This document shows, piece by piece, positions 1 to 8,752 of a DNA stretch of 64,000 nt. The notes under the pieces were generated by a model. The model saw nothing but the letters and a program-made list of their open reading frames with translations. It was not told the origin of the DNA and searched no databases. This DNA is from Roseburia inulinivorans DSM 16841 (lineage in GTDB: Bacteria > Bacillota > Clostridia > Lachnospirales > Lachnospiraceae). The position numbers and the translations under genes were made by a program. The stretch's first letter is position 1; each line of letters opens with the position of its first letter. The stretch spans positions 1 through 64,000 of the forward strand of contig NZ_ACFY01000113.1 in the NCBI RefSeq assembly GCF_000174195.1. Direction: 5' to 3'.

Positions 1-4
1 ATAT

Positions 5-78
5 GGCGAGATAGCTCAGTTGGCTAGAGCACATGGTTCATACCCATGGTGTCGAGGGTTCGACTCCCCCTCTCGCTA
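5..78 (+). tRNA. tRNA-Met (anticodon CAT)
   Basis: A full cloverleaf can be drawn: the 7-bp acceptor stem GGCGAGA/TCTCGCT closes with a G-T pair, the anticodon stem CATGG/CCATG holds the loop TTCATAC with anticodon CAT, and a T loop TTCGACT follows. It looks like the elongator tRNA rather than the initiator. The 3' CCA is not encoded. The fourth pair of the T stem is an A-C mismatch, which is unusual. Confidence 0.93.
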
Positions 79-83
79 CTAAC

Positions 84-115
84 AAAAAGCTTTGAGATTT
101 TCTCGAAGCTTTTTT
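84..115 (+). terminator. Rho-independent terminator after tRNA-Met
   Basis: An AT-rich hairpin (AAAAAGCTT-TGAG paired with CTC-GAAGCTTTTT) ends in a T run a few bases after the tRNA. Confidence 0.85.
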
Positions 116-294
116 CGTGTAACAGGAAATTACGGTGAAATGTTCCTGATACATAGAAACGCAGTTTTGCAATAAGAAATCAAAGTTACATAAAAATCCT
201 TTTCTAATTTAGTCGAAAAAAGGTTTTCTTTTATACTTTTATGTGGTAAAATGATAAAGAATACGGCAGAAAGACCGTGGAGACAAGGAGTAGC

Positions 295-771
295 ATGAAA
301 ATGACAAAGAAATGGGAAGTAACGGTAAATGGAACAAACAATGTGATTGAGTACAAGGCAGGATTTGGAGCAAAGATTCTGGTGAATGGTCAGGCGTACA
401 AGGTGAAATCACAGAACTGGTGGGTGATGATGGTGGATTATCCAATTATGATCGATGATACGGAAATTCGTGTTGTGGCAATCGGAAATAAAGTTGATCT
501 TGCTGTGAACGGAGTATATCAGGGCAGCGGCGAGCAGTATCAGCCATTGCATAAAACACCGACAATGTGTAATGTGTTTATCGGGATCAGTTGTATCGCT
601 GGATTTCTTCTTTGCGGATGGTTGGGTTTACTGATCGGAGCTTTATTTGGAACAGTTTATGTAAGACAGGGACTGGCAGGTAAGATGGGGAATGTTGTCG
701 GCGCTTTTGTTGGATGTACGGTAATACAGCTTTTGATCATGGTCATTGTAGTATTTCTTCAGCTTGCATAG
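295..771 (+). CDS. Small membrane protein, unknown function
   Basis: The product is 158 residues. I chose the ATG at 295 because AAGGAG sits 4 bases upstream; the in-frame ATG further upstream lacks such a site. Residues 1-90 are a soluble, beta-rich-looking stretch with no motif I recognise. Two hydrophobic segments follow, at about residues 91-120 and 130-157, so the protein should be anchored by its C-terminal half. The next gene starts 17 bases downstream, so the two are probably co-transcribed. The family is not recognised. Confidence 0.75.
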   Translation: MKMTKKWEVTVNGTNNVIEYKAGFGAKILVNGQAYKVKSQNWWVMMVDYPIMIDDTEIRVVAIGNKVDLAVNGVYQGSGEQYQPLHKTPTMCNVFIGISCIAGFLLCGWLGLLIGALFGTVYVRQGLAGKMGNVVGAFVGCTVIQLLIMVIVVFLQLA

Positions 772-788
772 TAAAGGACGGTTTACAT

Positions 789-1133
789 ATGGAACAGGGA
801 AACTATGGAGAAAACTTTGACAGAGGATATGAGGAGCAGGCGAGACCGAGACAGCAGGTGATCGTGATCGGGGAACCGGTTCCGGATAAGAGAACGACCA
901 AGAACCTTGCAATCTGTTCGCTGGTACTTGGAATTCTTGCGATTGTATTCAGCTTTTTGCCTTATATTGGAATTATTCTTGCACTGATCGCATTGCCACA
1001 GGGAATTGTAAGTCTTGTGCAGAAGCGGCCGGGCAAAGGACTTGCGATTGCAGGGATTATTACAGGAATATTCGGAATATTATTGTCGATATTGTTTATT
1101 TTGGTGTATGTTGTTGCGGTACTTGCTTTATAA
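789..1133 (+). CDS. DUF4190-like small membrane protein
   Basis: The product is 114 residues with a charged N-terminal tail of about 40 residues, then two hydrophobic hairpins. The pattern of a first hydrophobic segment, a short loop, a KRPGKGLAIAGI-type turn and a second hydrophobic segment is typical of DUF4190 proteins. An AAAGGA lies upstream of the ATG at 789. The gene closely follows the preceding membrane-protein gene and ends at a strong terminator. The function of the family is unknown. Confidence 0.75.
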   Translation: MEQGNYGENFDRGYEEQARPRQQVIVIGEPVPDKRTTKNLAICSLVLGILAIVFSFLPYIGIILALIALPQGIVSLVQKRPGKGLAIAGIITGIFGILLSILFILVYVVAVLAL

Positions 1134-1147
1134 TACCGGGATAGGAT

Positions 1148-1197
1148 AAAGAGGTTATTACAGAAAGAATGTCAGCTTTGTGTAGTAACCTCTTTTT
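1148..1197 (+). terminator. Rho-independent terminator
   Basis: A 15-bp stem (AAAGAGGTTATTACA with TGTAGTAACCTCTTT, one mismatch) is followed by a T run, 15 bases after the stop of the DUF4190-like gene. Confidence 0.9.
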
Positions 1198-1204
1198 CTA
1201 CCTA

Positions 1205-1255
1205 TTGACATTTTTTCTCTTATTGTTACAATGAAGTTAGTTAATACTAACTAAC
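1205..1255 (+). promoter_or_regulatory. Sigma-A promoter with DtxR/MntR-like operator for the ZIP transporter
   Basis: TTGACA (1205-1210), a 16-base spacer and TACAAT (1227-1232) form a strong promoter. Over the expected start point lies the dyad GTTAGTTAATACTAACTAAC (1236-1255). It closely resembles the TTAGGTTAG-type half sites bound by metal-dependent DtxR-family repressors. Seen: the promoter and the dyad. Inferred: metal-repressed control of the downstream metal transporter. Confidence 0.75.
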
Positions 1256-1370
1256 AAAATACATACATTATGAATAGAATACGAAATTGTAAAATTGATT
1301 GAGGACTTAAAGAAAATAACTGAAATAAAGTTTGCAATTACTTATTAATAATAAGAGAGGAAGGTGTCTT

Positions 1371-2153
1371 ATGAATTTGTCAGTATTTTATGGAATTTTA
1401 ATTCCGTTTTTGGGTACGTCGCTTGGTGCAGCGTGCGTATTTTTTATGAAACATGATATGAGCGAACGGTTGTCCCGTATCCTTACCGGGTTTGCTGCGG
1501 GGGTGATGGTGGCAGCATCCATCTGGAGTTTACTGATCCCGGCGATGGATCAGTCGGAAGAGATGGGAAAGTTTGCGTTTGTTCCTGCAGTTGCAGGTTT
1601 TTGGGGAGGCATTCTGTTTCTGCTTCTGTTAGATCACATTATCCCGCATTTACACAGGTACAGTGTCAGCGCAGAGGGACCAAAGAGCAGATTGCAGAGA
1701 ACTACCATGATGGTGCTGGCCGTCACGCTGCATAATATTCCGGAAGGAATGGCAGTCGGGGTTGTGTATGCAGGATATCTGGCTGGAAATGCAAAAATCA
1801 CAGTGGCGGCAGCTATGGCATTGTCAATAGGGATCGCAATCCAGAACTTCCCGGAGGGGGCGATTATTTCCATGCCGCTAAGGGCCGAAGGGATGAAAGT
1901 GTCAAAGGCTTTTGCAGGCGGTGTGCTTTCGGGGATTGTGGAGCCGGTCGGTGCAATGCTCACAATCCTTGCAGCTGGATATATTGTCCCGGCTCTGCCT
2001 TATCTGTTAAGCTTTGCAGCCGGAGCGATGATCTATGTGGTTGTGGAGGAACTGATCCCGGAAATGTCCCAGGGGGAACATTCCGACCTTGGAACGATCT
2101 TTTTTGCAGTGGGATTTACGGTGATGATGTCGCTGGATGTGGCTCTTGGGTAA
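1371..2153 (+). CDS. ZIP family metal ion transporter
   Basis: The product is 260 residues with about eight hydrophobic segments. It carries the two signature motifs of ZupT/GufA-type ZIP permeases: HNIPEGMAVG at about residues 120-130 and NFPEG at about 159, whose His, Asn, Pro and Glu residues line the metal path. These proteins import Zn2+, Fe2+ or Mn2+ across the cytoplasmic membrane. The ATG at 1371 is chosen because GAGGAAGG lies just upstream. A terminator on each side makes the gene monocistronic. The DtxR/MntR-like operator upstream suggests iron or manganese responsiveness, but the substrate is not proven. Confidence 0.9.
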   Translation: MNLSVFYGILIPFLGTSLGAACVFFMKHDMSERLSRILTGFAAGVMVAASIWSLLIPAMDQSEEMGKFAFVPAVAGFWGGILFLLLLDHIIPHLHRYSVSAEGPKSRLQRTTMMVLAVTLHNIPEGMAVGVVYAGYLAGNAKITVAAAMALSIGIAIQNFPEGAIISMPLRAEGMKVSKAFAGGVLSGIVEPVGAMLTILAAGYIVPALPYLLSFAAGAMIYVVVEELIPEMSQGEHSDLGTIFFAVGFTVMMSLDVALG

Positions 2154-2175
2154 AAATAACAGAATAGAGACAGTG

Positions 2176-2218
2176 AAAAAGAAATTCCTTTCCGGATGTG
2201 AAGGGAGTTTCTTTTTTT
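2176..2218 (+). terminator. Rho-independent terminator
   Basis: A hairpin formed by AAAGAAATTCC and its near-complement GGGAGTTTCTTT ends in seven T, 23 bases after the ZIP transporter stop. Confidence 0.85.
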
Positions 2219-2277
2219 ACACAGATGGATTGTGGACATACCAGTGACAAAACATTGTGCATTTTTTAACAAAATCA

Positions 2278-2306
2278 TTGACAATAATACTTATGCAATG
2301 TATGTT
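2278..2306 (+). promoter_or_regulatory. Sigma-A promoter for hypB operon
   Basis: TTGACA (2278-2283), a 17-base spacer and TATGTT (2301-2306) lie about 115 bases upstream of hypB. The long leader contains a short CTGG..CCAG hairpin near 2335 of unknown meaning. Confidence 0.6.
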
Positions 2307-2420
2307 ATAGATAGAATGTTTTATAAATAACAATCTGGTTATACCAGAGAGTAGACACTGGAAATCTGATATGGAAACATGGGATAGCCGGAACATAGAA
2401 GAAGGGAAGAGGGAGAATAG

Positions 2421-3092
2421 ATGAAAGACTTTAAAGTGATTGAGGTAAAACGGAGTATTTTTGAAGACAACAATGCGGATGCTGACAAATTACGCGCAGA
2501 ATTAAAGTCAGAGGGGACATTTTTGTTAAATCTTATGTCTTCTCCGGGCGCAGGAAAGACAACGACATTAAAACGCACGATCTCCATGCTCAAAGACGAG
2601 ATGAAGATTGGTGTCATGGAAGCAGATATTGACTCTGATGTGGACGCACAGGCGATCAGTGAGACCGGTGTGCGTGCCATCCAGATCCATACAGGCGGAA
2701 TGTGCCATCTGGATGCGGACATGACAAGGCAGGGAATCCGGGAGTTCGGAACAAAAGACCTTGATTTTGTTGTGCTTGAGAACGTAGGCAATCTGGTCTG
2801 TCCGGCAGAGTTTGATACCGGAAGTACAAAGAATGCCATGATCCTTTCCGTGCCGGAAGGGGATGACAAACCTTTAAAATATCCATTAATGTTTTCTATC
2901 TGTGATGTGGTTCTCATTAACAAATGTGATACATTAAGTGTTTTTGATGATTTCAGCAAAGAGGCTGTGAAAGAACGCATCTTGAAATTAAATCCAGATG
3001 CAAAGATTTTCTTTGTCTCAGCGAAGACAGGAGAAGGTTTTGATGAGTGGGCGGACTGGATCCGCACTGAGATTTCTGAATATCAGAAATAA
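2421..3092 (+). CDS. hypB: Hydrogenase/nickel accessory GTPase HypB
   Basis: The product is 223 residues, the usual length for HypB without the N-terminal histidine-rich or CxxCGC nickel-storage region. It shows the P loop SSPGAGKTT at about residues 36-44, the metal-site Cys-His pair in GGMCHLDA, the signature ENVGNLVCPAEFD and the guanine-specificity motif NKCD. HypB uses GTP hydrolysis to insert nickel into [NiFe]-hydrogenase or related nickel enzymes together with HypA. hypA lies 3 kb downstream, separated by a large iron-sulfur flavoprotein. No hydrogenase structural gene is visible in the window. Confidence 0.95.
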   Translation: MKDFKVIEVKRSIFEDNNADADKLRAELKSEGTFLLNLMSSPGAGKTTTLKRTISMLKDEMKIGVMEADIDSDVDAQAISETGVRAIQIHTGGMCHLDADMTRQGIREFGTKDLDFVVLENVGNLVCPAEFDTGSTKNAMILSVPEGDDKPLKYPLMFSICDVVLINKCDTLSVFDDFSKEAVKERILKLNPDAKIFFVSAKTGEGFDEWADWIRTEISEYQK

Positions 3093-3162
3093 GTGAAAGC
3101 AGAATAAAATATTTTTTTACAGGAGCCGGCAGAGTGACGGCTCCGCATATAAGGAGGAAGAA

Positions 3163-5934
3163 ATGGCAGATCCATTGGGAAATTTTGTACCGGAATTTAT
3201 TGAAAACGAAGTAGAGAGAGAAGCTATTGTAAAGCTTGCTAAAATGATCACAGACCGTGTTCCGCAGAAACTTGGAATGAAAAAGATCACAAAGTATGAT
3301 CCGGAGTACTGGGGATTATCTGCAATGTGTACAGATGAGATGGCAGAGATCGCACTGAAAATGGGTGTTCGTAAGCCAAAGACATTAGATCAGATGGTAA
3401 AGCTGACAGGCATTGAGAAAAAGCACTTGGAAGAGGTTTTACAGCAGATGGCTGTGAATGGTGTGATCGAGTATAATTGGGAAAATCCACAGCATGAGAA
3501 ACAGTATGTACTTCCAATGTTTGTACCGGGAAGTGCTGAGTTTGGAAATATGAACCTTCAGATGTTAGAGGAACATCCGGAAGTAGGACGTTTCTTCGAG
3601 AGAATGAGCCGTCTGCCACTGGAAAAGGTAACACCTATGGTACCGGAAGGAGGAGCCGGCATCGGTATGCATGTTATTCCGGTCGAGAAAGCAATCTCTA
3701 TGGAGAACCAGTCTATTTCCATTGAGCATATTTCACACTGGCTGGATAAGTATGAAGGAAAGTATGCAGCAAGCCCATGTTCCTGCCGCCGCTCCCGCCA
3801 GACGTATGAAGAAGGATGTGCGGATGATCCGGAGAGCTGGTGCATCGCAGTCGGCGACATGGCTGATTATGTTGTTGAGACGAATAAGGGCGGACGTTAC
3901 ATCACAAGAGAGGAAGCATTAGATATCCTAAAGAAGGCAGAGGAGAATGGATTTGTCCACCAGATCACCAATATCGATGGTGAGGACAAGATTTTTGCGA
4001 TCTGTAACTGTAATGTGAATGTCTGCTATGCACTCCGTACTTCACAGTTATTTAATACACCGAATATGTCCCGCTCTGCCTATGTTGCTAAGGTTGAGAC
4101 AGAGAACTGCGTAGCCTGCGGACGATGTGTGGAATACTGTCCTGCAGGTGCAGTAAAACTTGGACAGAAACTCTGCAGAAAAGACGGTTCTGATGTGGAA
4201 TATCCAAAACATGTCCTTCCATCTGAGAAAAAATGGGGACCGGAGATGTGGGATGAAAACTACCGTGATAACAACCGCATCAACTGCTATGACACTGGTA
4301 CAGCTCCATGTAAGACAGCCTGTCCGGCGCACATTGCAGTTCAGGGTTATCTGAAAATGGCAGCGCAGGGAAGATATCAGGATGCGCTGGCGCTGATCAA
4401 GAAAAACAATCCGCTCCCGGCAGTCTGCGGACATATCTGTAACAGACGCTGTGAGGATGCATGTACCAGAGGAACGATCGATCAGGCAATTGCGATCGAT
4501 GAGGTAAAGAAATTTATCGCAGCCCAGGATCTGAAGGCTGAGACACGTTACATTCCAGAGAAAGTTGTCCCATCTGTCAGAGGATATTTTGAGGAGAAAA
4601 TCGCGATCATCGGTGGTGGCCCTGCCGGTTTATCCTGTGCCTTCTATCTGGCTGAAAAAGGTTACAAACCTACTATTTTTGAGAAAAATGAGCGTGCCGG
4701 CGGTATGCTGGTATACGGTATCCCATCCTTCAAATTAGAGAAAGACGTTGTGCAGGCAGAGATCGATATCATCAAGGAGATGGGCGTTGAGATCAGAACC
4801 GGAGTGGAAGTCGGAAAAGACATCACATTAGATGAACTCCGTGCGCAGGGATACAAAGCGTTCTACATTGCGATCGGATGCCAGGGCGGAAGACTTCCGG
4901 GCATTCCTAACGATACTGCAAAAGGATGTTCTTCTGCAGTTGACCTCTTAAAAGAAGTCAATGCAAATGAGAAATATGACATCAAAGGTGATGTTGTTGT
5001 CATCGGTGGCGGTAACGTTGCGATCGACGTTGCAAGAGATTCCAAGAGATGCGGCAGTGACAGCACAAAAGTCAACATGTTCTGTCTGGAATCCAGAGAG
5101 ACAATGCCGGCTTCCGTGGAGGAGATCGAGGAAGCAGAGTCCGAAGGAATCGTTGTAAATCCGGGATGGGGACCAAAGGAAGTTCTCGTGGATGAGAACG
5201 GTGAAGTGCGCGGAATCGTTTTAAAGAAATGTTTATCTGTAAAAGATGCAGACGGAAGATTCAATCCACAGTATGATGAGAACCAGCTTTTGACAGTAGA
5301 ATGTAAGCATGTATTCTTCTCCGTAGGTCAGTCGATCGTATGGGGCGACTTATTAAAGGGAAGCAAAGTGGAATTTGGACGCGGCAACGGAGCGGTTGCA
5401 GATGCGCTTACTTACCAGACAGCAGAGCCGGATATCTTCGTTGGAGGAGATGTATACACCGGTCCTAAATTCGCAATTGATGCGATCGCAGCCGGAAAAC
5501 AGGGTGCAATCTCCATCCATCGTTTTGTACAGCCACATTCGAGCCTTACGATCGGACGTAACAGAAATGATTTCATCGAGTTAGATAAAAACGATATCAA
5601 AGTGGAAAATTATGACAACTCCAGCCGTCAGATACCGGGACATAATGCTTCCATCGATACAAAACATTCCTTCCGTGATGCAAAGCTTGTATTTACAGAG
5701 GAACAGGTCAAAGCAGAGACAGCGCGCTGTCTTGGATGTGGCGCTTCTGTGGTTGACCAGAATAAATGTATCGGTTGTGGTATCTGTACAACGAAGTGTG
5801 AGTTTGATGCGATCAAGTTACATAGAGATCTGCCTGGATGCAGCAAGATGGTTCCAAGTGAAGATAAGTTGAAATATATCCTTCCGAATGGAGCAAAACA
5901 GGCGATTAAGATTAAATTCTCCAAGAAGAAGTAA
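3163..5934 (+). CDS. Multidomain iron-sulfur flavoprotein (GltD-like NAD(P)H oxidoreductase with ferredoxin domains)
   Basis: The product is 923 residues. The N-terminal ~300 residues carry cysteine clusters (PCSCRRSRQTYEEGC, AICNCNVNVCYA). Next come a 4Fe-4S ferredoxin motif CVACGRCVEYCPAG at about residue 314 and a GltD-type Fe-S domain (PCKTACPAHI, CGHICNRRCEDAC). An FAD-binding GGGPAGLSCA lies near residue 481 and a second Rossmann motif VVIGGGNVAIDVA near 611. A C-terminal ferredoxin motif CIGCGICTTKCEFDA sits near 870. The architecture implies cytoplasmic electron transfer between NAD(P)H and an Fe-S partner. It lies between hypB and hypA with a good AAGGAGG site. The partner and physiological reaction are unknown. 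Confidence 0.85.
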   Translation: MADPLGNFVPEFIENEVEREAIVKLAKMITDRVPQKLGMKKITKYDPEYWGLSAMCTDEMAEIALKMGVRKPKTLDQMVKLTGIEKKHLEEVLQQMAVNGVIEYNWENPQHEKQYVLPMFVPGSAEFGNMNLQMLEEHPEVGRFFERMSRLPLEKVTPMVPEGGAGIGMHVIPVEKAISMENQSISIEHISHWLDKYEGKYAASPCSCRRSRQTYEEGCADDPESWCIAVGDMADYVVETNKGGRYITREEALDILKKAEENGFVHQITNIDGEDKIFAICNCNVNVCYALRTSQLFNTPNMSRSAYVAKVETENCVACGRCVEYCPAGAVKLGQKLCRKDGSDVEYPKHVLPSEKKWGPEMWDENYRDNNRINCYDTGTAPCKTACPAHIAVQGYLKMAAQGRYQDALALIKKNNPLPAVCGHICNRRCEDACTRGTIDQAIAIDEVKKFIAAQDLKAETRYIPEKVVPSVRGYFEEKIAIIGGGPAGLSCAFYLAEKGYKPTIFEKNERAGGMLVYGIPSFKLEKDVVQAEIDIIKEMGVEIRTGVEVGKDITLDELRAQGYKAFYIAIGCQGGRLPGIPNDTAKGCSSAVDLLKEVNANEKYDIKGDVVVIGGGNVAIDVARDSKRCGSDSTKVNMFCLESRETMPASVEEIEEAESEGIVVNPGWGPKEVLVDENGEVRGIVLKKCLSVKDADGRFNPQYDENQLLTVECKHVFFSVGQSIVWGDLLKGSKVEFGRGNGAVADALTYQTAEPDIFVGGDVYTGPKFAIDAIAAGKQGAISIHRFVQPHSSLTIGRNRNDFIELDKNDIKVENYDNSSRQIPGHNASIDTKHSFRDAKLVFTEEQVKAETARCLGCGASVVDQNKCIGCGICTTKCEFDAIKLHRDLPGCSKMVPSEDKLKYILPNGAKQAIKIKFSKKK

Positions 5935-6016
5935 GGATTGTAAAACTTAAATTATATTTGTTCTAGAGGAGTTTTATAAATAATTCATTCGTGAAGAATT
6001 TACGGAGAGGAATAAA

Positions 6017-6361
6017 ATGCACGAACTGGGAATTATTGTACATGTTATGCGTACCGTGGAGGAAGTGGCTGCTGAGAACAATCTCACAGAGATCAGATCC
6101 GTGACCTGTGAGATTGGAGAAGTCAGCGGCGTTGTCCCGGAATACATGATAGACTGCTGGGGCTATGCAAGAAGCAGATCAGAGCTTTTAAAAGACTCAG
6201 AATTAAAAATCGAGATCATACCTGGTGTTACCATGTGTGAGGACTGTGGAAAAACCTATTCCACAGTCCAGTATGCAAAAATATGTCCGCACTGTGGAAG
6301 CAGTGCCACGTATCTTCTGGAAGGAAACGGATTCAGTATCAAGGAGATTGAAGGGGCATAA
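6017..6361 (+). CDS. hypA: Hydrogenase nickel metallochaperone HypA
   Basis: The product is 114 residues, the usual size. It starts with the nickel-binding MHELG motif (Met1, His2) and carries the structural zinc site as two CxxC pairs, CEDC and CPHC, at about residues 74-97. HypA hands nickel to the active site in cooperation with HypB. A GGAGAGG ribosome site precedes it, and it ends the hypB - flavoprotein - hypA run just before a terminator. Confidence 0.95.
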   Translation: MHELGIIVHVMRTVEEVAAENNLTEIRSVTCEIGEVSGVVPEYMIDCWGYARSRSELLKDSELKIEIIPGVTMCEDCGKTYSTVQYAKICPHCGSSATYLLEGNGFSIKEIEGA

Positions 6362-6379
6362 CAAAAAAATATTGATAGT

Positions 6380-6421
6380 AAAAACCTCACTGGCTGAGTA
6401 TAATCTGCTGGTGAGGTTTTT
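6380..6421 (+). terminator. Rho-independent terminator after hypA
   Basis: An 11-bp perfect stem AAAAACCTCAC/GTGAGGTTTTT with a 20-base loop is followed by TCT, 18 bases after the hypA stop. Confidence 0.9.
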
Positions 6422-6527
6422 CTATAAAAAGTAAAAATACACAGAGACCAAATCCACTTCTCATGCATCTAATCTATGTAAACAAGTAAAAAGCCGGCAG
6501 AAAGGATGCTGTGCCACGGACAAGTCA

Positions 6528-7013
6528 GTGGAAACAGCGCAAAATAAAATGACAAAAGAAACATTAGGACAATTGATTATTGGTTCCGAGGAAACAATGT
6601 ATCGTATTGCAAAGTCTCTGCTCTACAATGACGCAGACTGTGCAGATGCGATACAGGAAGCCATTGTAAAAGCATTTGCAAAATTACATACATTAAAGGA
6701 TGACTCGTATGCAAAAACATGGCTCATCCGCATTGTGATGAACGAGTGTTATGCGATCATGCGCAAAGAGAAAAAAATTATTTCCCTGCAGGATTATCAG
6801 ATGAACGAGCAGGAAACGGAATCCAAAGACTATTCAGATTTATATGAAGCGATTTTCCATTTGCCAGAGCAGATAAAACTGTGCGTCACACTGTATTATA
6901 TGGAAGGGTACAGTGTGAAAGAGGTCGCAGCATTGTTAGATACGACAGAGAGTGCAGTAAAAAACAGGCTGGCAAAAGCGCGGGGAAAATTAAAAGAAGC
7001 GCTGGCAGATTGA
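6528..7013 (+). CDS. ECF-type RNA polymerase sigma factor
   Basis: The product is about 161 residues from a GTG at 6528; an alternative ATG lies at 6549. Region 2 is visible as YNDADCADAIQEAIVKAF followed by TWLIRIVMNECY (about residues 37-80). Region 4 is visible as LCVTLYYMEGYSVKEVAALL plus AVKNRLAKARGKL (about 118-158). ECF factors direct RNA polymerase to a small stress or envelope regulon and are normally held by an anti-sigma protein encoded next door. The frame-broken membrane gene that follows fits that role. Confidence 0.9.
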   Translation: METAQNKMTKETLGQLIIGSEETMYRIAKSLLYNDADCADAIQEAIVKAFAKLHTLKDDSYAKTWLIRIVMNECYAIMRKEKKIISLQDYQMNEQETESKDYSDLYEAIFHLPEQIKLCVTLYYMEGYSVKEVAALLDTTESAVKNRLAKARGKLKEALAD

Positions 7014-7115
7014 GACATAGTGATGATCCATTGGAACAGACATACAAAAACACGGATATCGAATGAAAAATAATAAATTTCGTATCGTTTGGATAGCAGG
7101 AAAGGCGGTAACAGT

Positions 7116-8659
7116 ATGAGATTAGAAGATATGAGAGAACAATTTCCGAAAATGCCGGAGAGCATGAAGCGGATGATTGAGCAGGAAGTTGCAGTGCAGA
7201 TCGGGCAGGAGAAAGAAAATGACAATCCAAAAGTTGTAACTTATAAGAAAAGAAAGAAAAAACAATGGCACACCGTATGCTGGTGGCATCTATGGTGGCT
7301 GCTCTGGCACTTGCAACAACGGTCTGTGCAGGTGTTGCTTACCAGATGCATAATCAGAAGGTTGGAAAATATGGCTTAAAAACACAGATTGAAGGACCAC
7401 AGACAGCGGCAGAAAGTACGGAGAATATGGCAGATCAGACGACAGAAGAGAGAGCGGGTAAAGCAGCCGAATATGTCAGACTGGAAATCTCTTATCTGCC
7501 GAAAGGTATGGTGCAGTCAGAGGAAGGAAAATTCAGTTTTGAAGATAATTATATGCAGGGTGGAGTCAGCATGATCGTGTACCAGCTGACACCGGAAAAA
7601 ACAATAGCAGACATTGAAAATACAGGCATTGCTGTGAGCGAGGAAACCAGCATCGGTGGCAGACCGGCAGTTTACATGGAAACAGCTCCTGCCGAGGGTG
7701 ATTCAGCAGAAAATTCTTCTACAGAAGGAACTGCGAATGAAAATACAACCGGTGCAAAAAAAATATATATGATTTACGCGGAACACAACTACCTCCTTGA
7801 GATGTTCATTTTCCCGGATGTGACAAAAGAAGAAGCATTCCAGATCGCAGAGGGTGTTTCCATTACTCCGACAGAAGAAACGAGAGGAGAGAATGTTATG
7901 CAGGTGTGCAGTTGGAATGACATGGAAAATGAGGCAGGAAAAGGAGAACCGGAAACGGATGAATCAGAAACATTGATGACATTTCCAAAAGAGAAAATGA
8001 AAAATATACACCTCATTGGCGGTGAGATTTCTCTGGATCAGAACGGAATTGAAGCAACACCGGGACTTACAGCAATCGTTTCCGATGTAACAATTTCCGA
8101 TAATATCAGCAGTTTGTCAGAAAATATGCTGGAGGATGATACAAAAGCAGCATTTGACACAGACGGTAATTTATTGCCAATGAAAGTGGAATATTTAAAG
8201 AGCGGAGACGGTATCAACACAGTTGATGAAGTTGTGGAGACCAAAGAGATTCCAATGAAAATTGTTTCAGTGACAGTGGATTATAAAAATAATGGAAAGA
8301 CGGCACTTTCCAATGTAATGTTTAACGGCGGCATTGCACTTCTGGCAGAATATGGAGAAAACATGCAGTTTGACGCATACATGAATGAAAAACCGGGAAC
8401 AGGCGATATATGGGATTGCGTAAACGAAGAATCTATTGGATTTAGTCAGGAAGTTTATTTATCGGATGTTCATGGAGGAGAACGCCACAACAACTACATT
8501 AATACGATAAATCCAGGTGAAACCGTCACCGTGCGTATGGCATTCAAAGTGCCGGAAGAAAAATTAAATGAGATGTACTTCACCTTAAGCAATTATGGTG
8601 GCAGCCATTTCTATGATGAGACAAGCTTACAGCTTGGGTATGTGGATATCAGACAGTAG
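7116..8659 (+). pseudogene. Membrane-anchored probable anti-sigma protein, broken by a 1-base frame change
   Basis: The ATG at 7116 (RBS AAAGGCGG) opens a cytoplasmic-type segment ending in KKRKKK. At the A6 run 7257-7262 the frame runs off. The -1 frame continues from ATG 7265 with a transmembrane segment (MVAALALATTVCAGVAY) and a ~430-residue extracytoplasmic domain rich in Glu, Asn and Thr. One extra A would join the two parts into a single-pass protein of about 514 residues, the layout expected for an ECF anti-sigma factor. The downstream ORF alone, 7265-8659, could still give a membrane protein without the sigma-binding tail. Sequencing error is a real alternative. Confidence 0.65.
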
Positions 8660-8670
8660 AAAATTTTTAT

Positions 8671-8721
8671 GAGAAAACCCTCGCATCCAGTTTTAAGAAG
8701 CTGTTTGCGGGGGTTCTTTTT
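8671..8721 (+). terminator. Rho-independent terminator, possibly bidirectional
   Basis: An imperfect GC stem (AACCCTCGCA with TGCGGGGGTT) ends in TCTTTTT. It lies between convergent genes: the sigma/anti-sigma pair on the left and the AAA ATPase gene on the right. Confidence 0.75.
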
Positions 8722-8752
8722 AAGTTTGCCGTCACCTATATACAAATCTAAT

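Noticed and set aside
5..78. tRNA genes as integration sites of the mobile elements
   Set aside because: Both element junctions are mapped inside protein genes (exporter and maff2). No element sequence adjoins either tRNA.
7257..7263. AAAAAAC as a programmed -1 frameshift site
   Set aside because: The zero frame reads AAG-AAA-AAA-CAA, which is out of phase with the canonical X-XXY-YYZ heptamer. A missing base is the simpler explanation.
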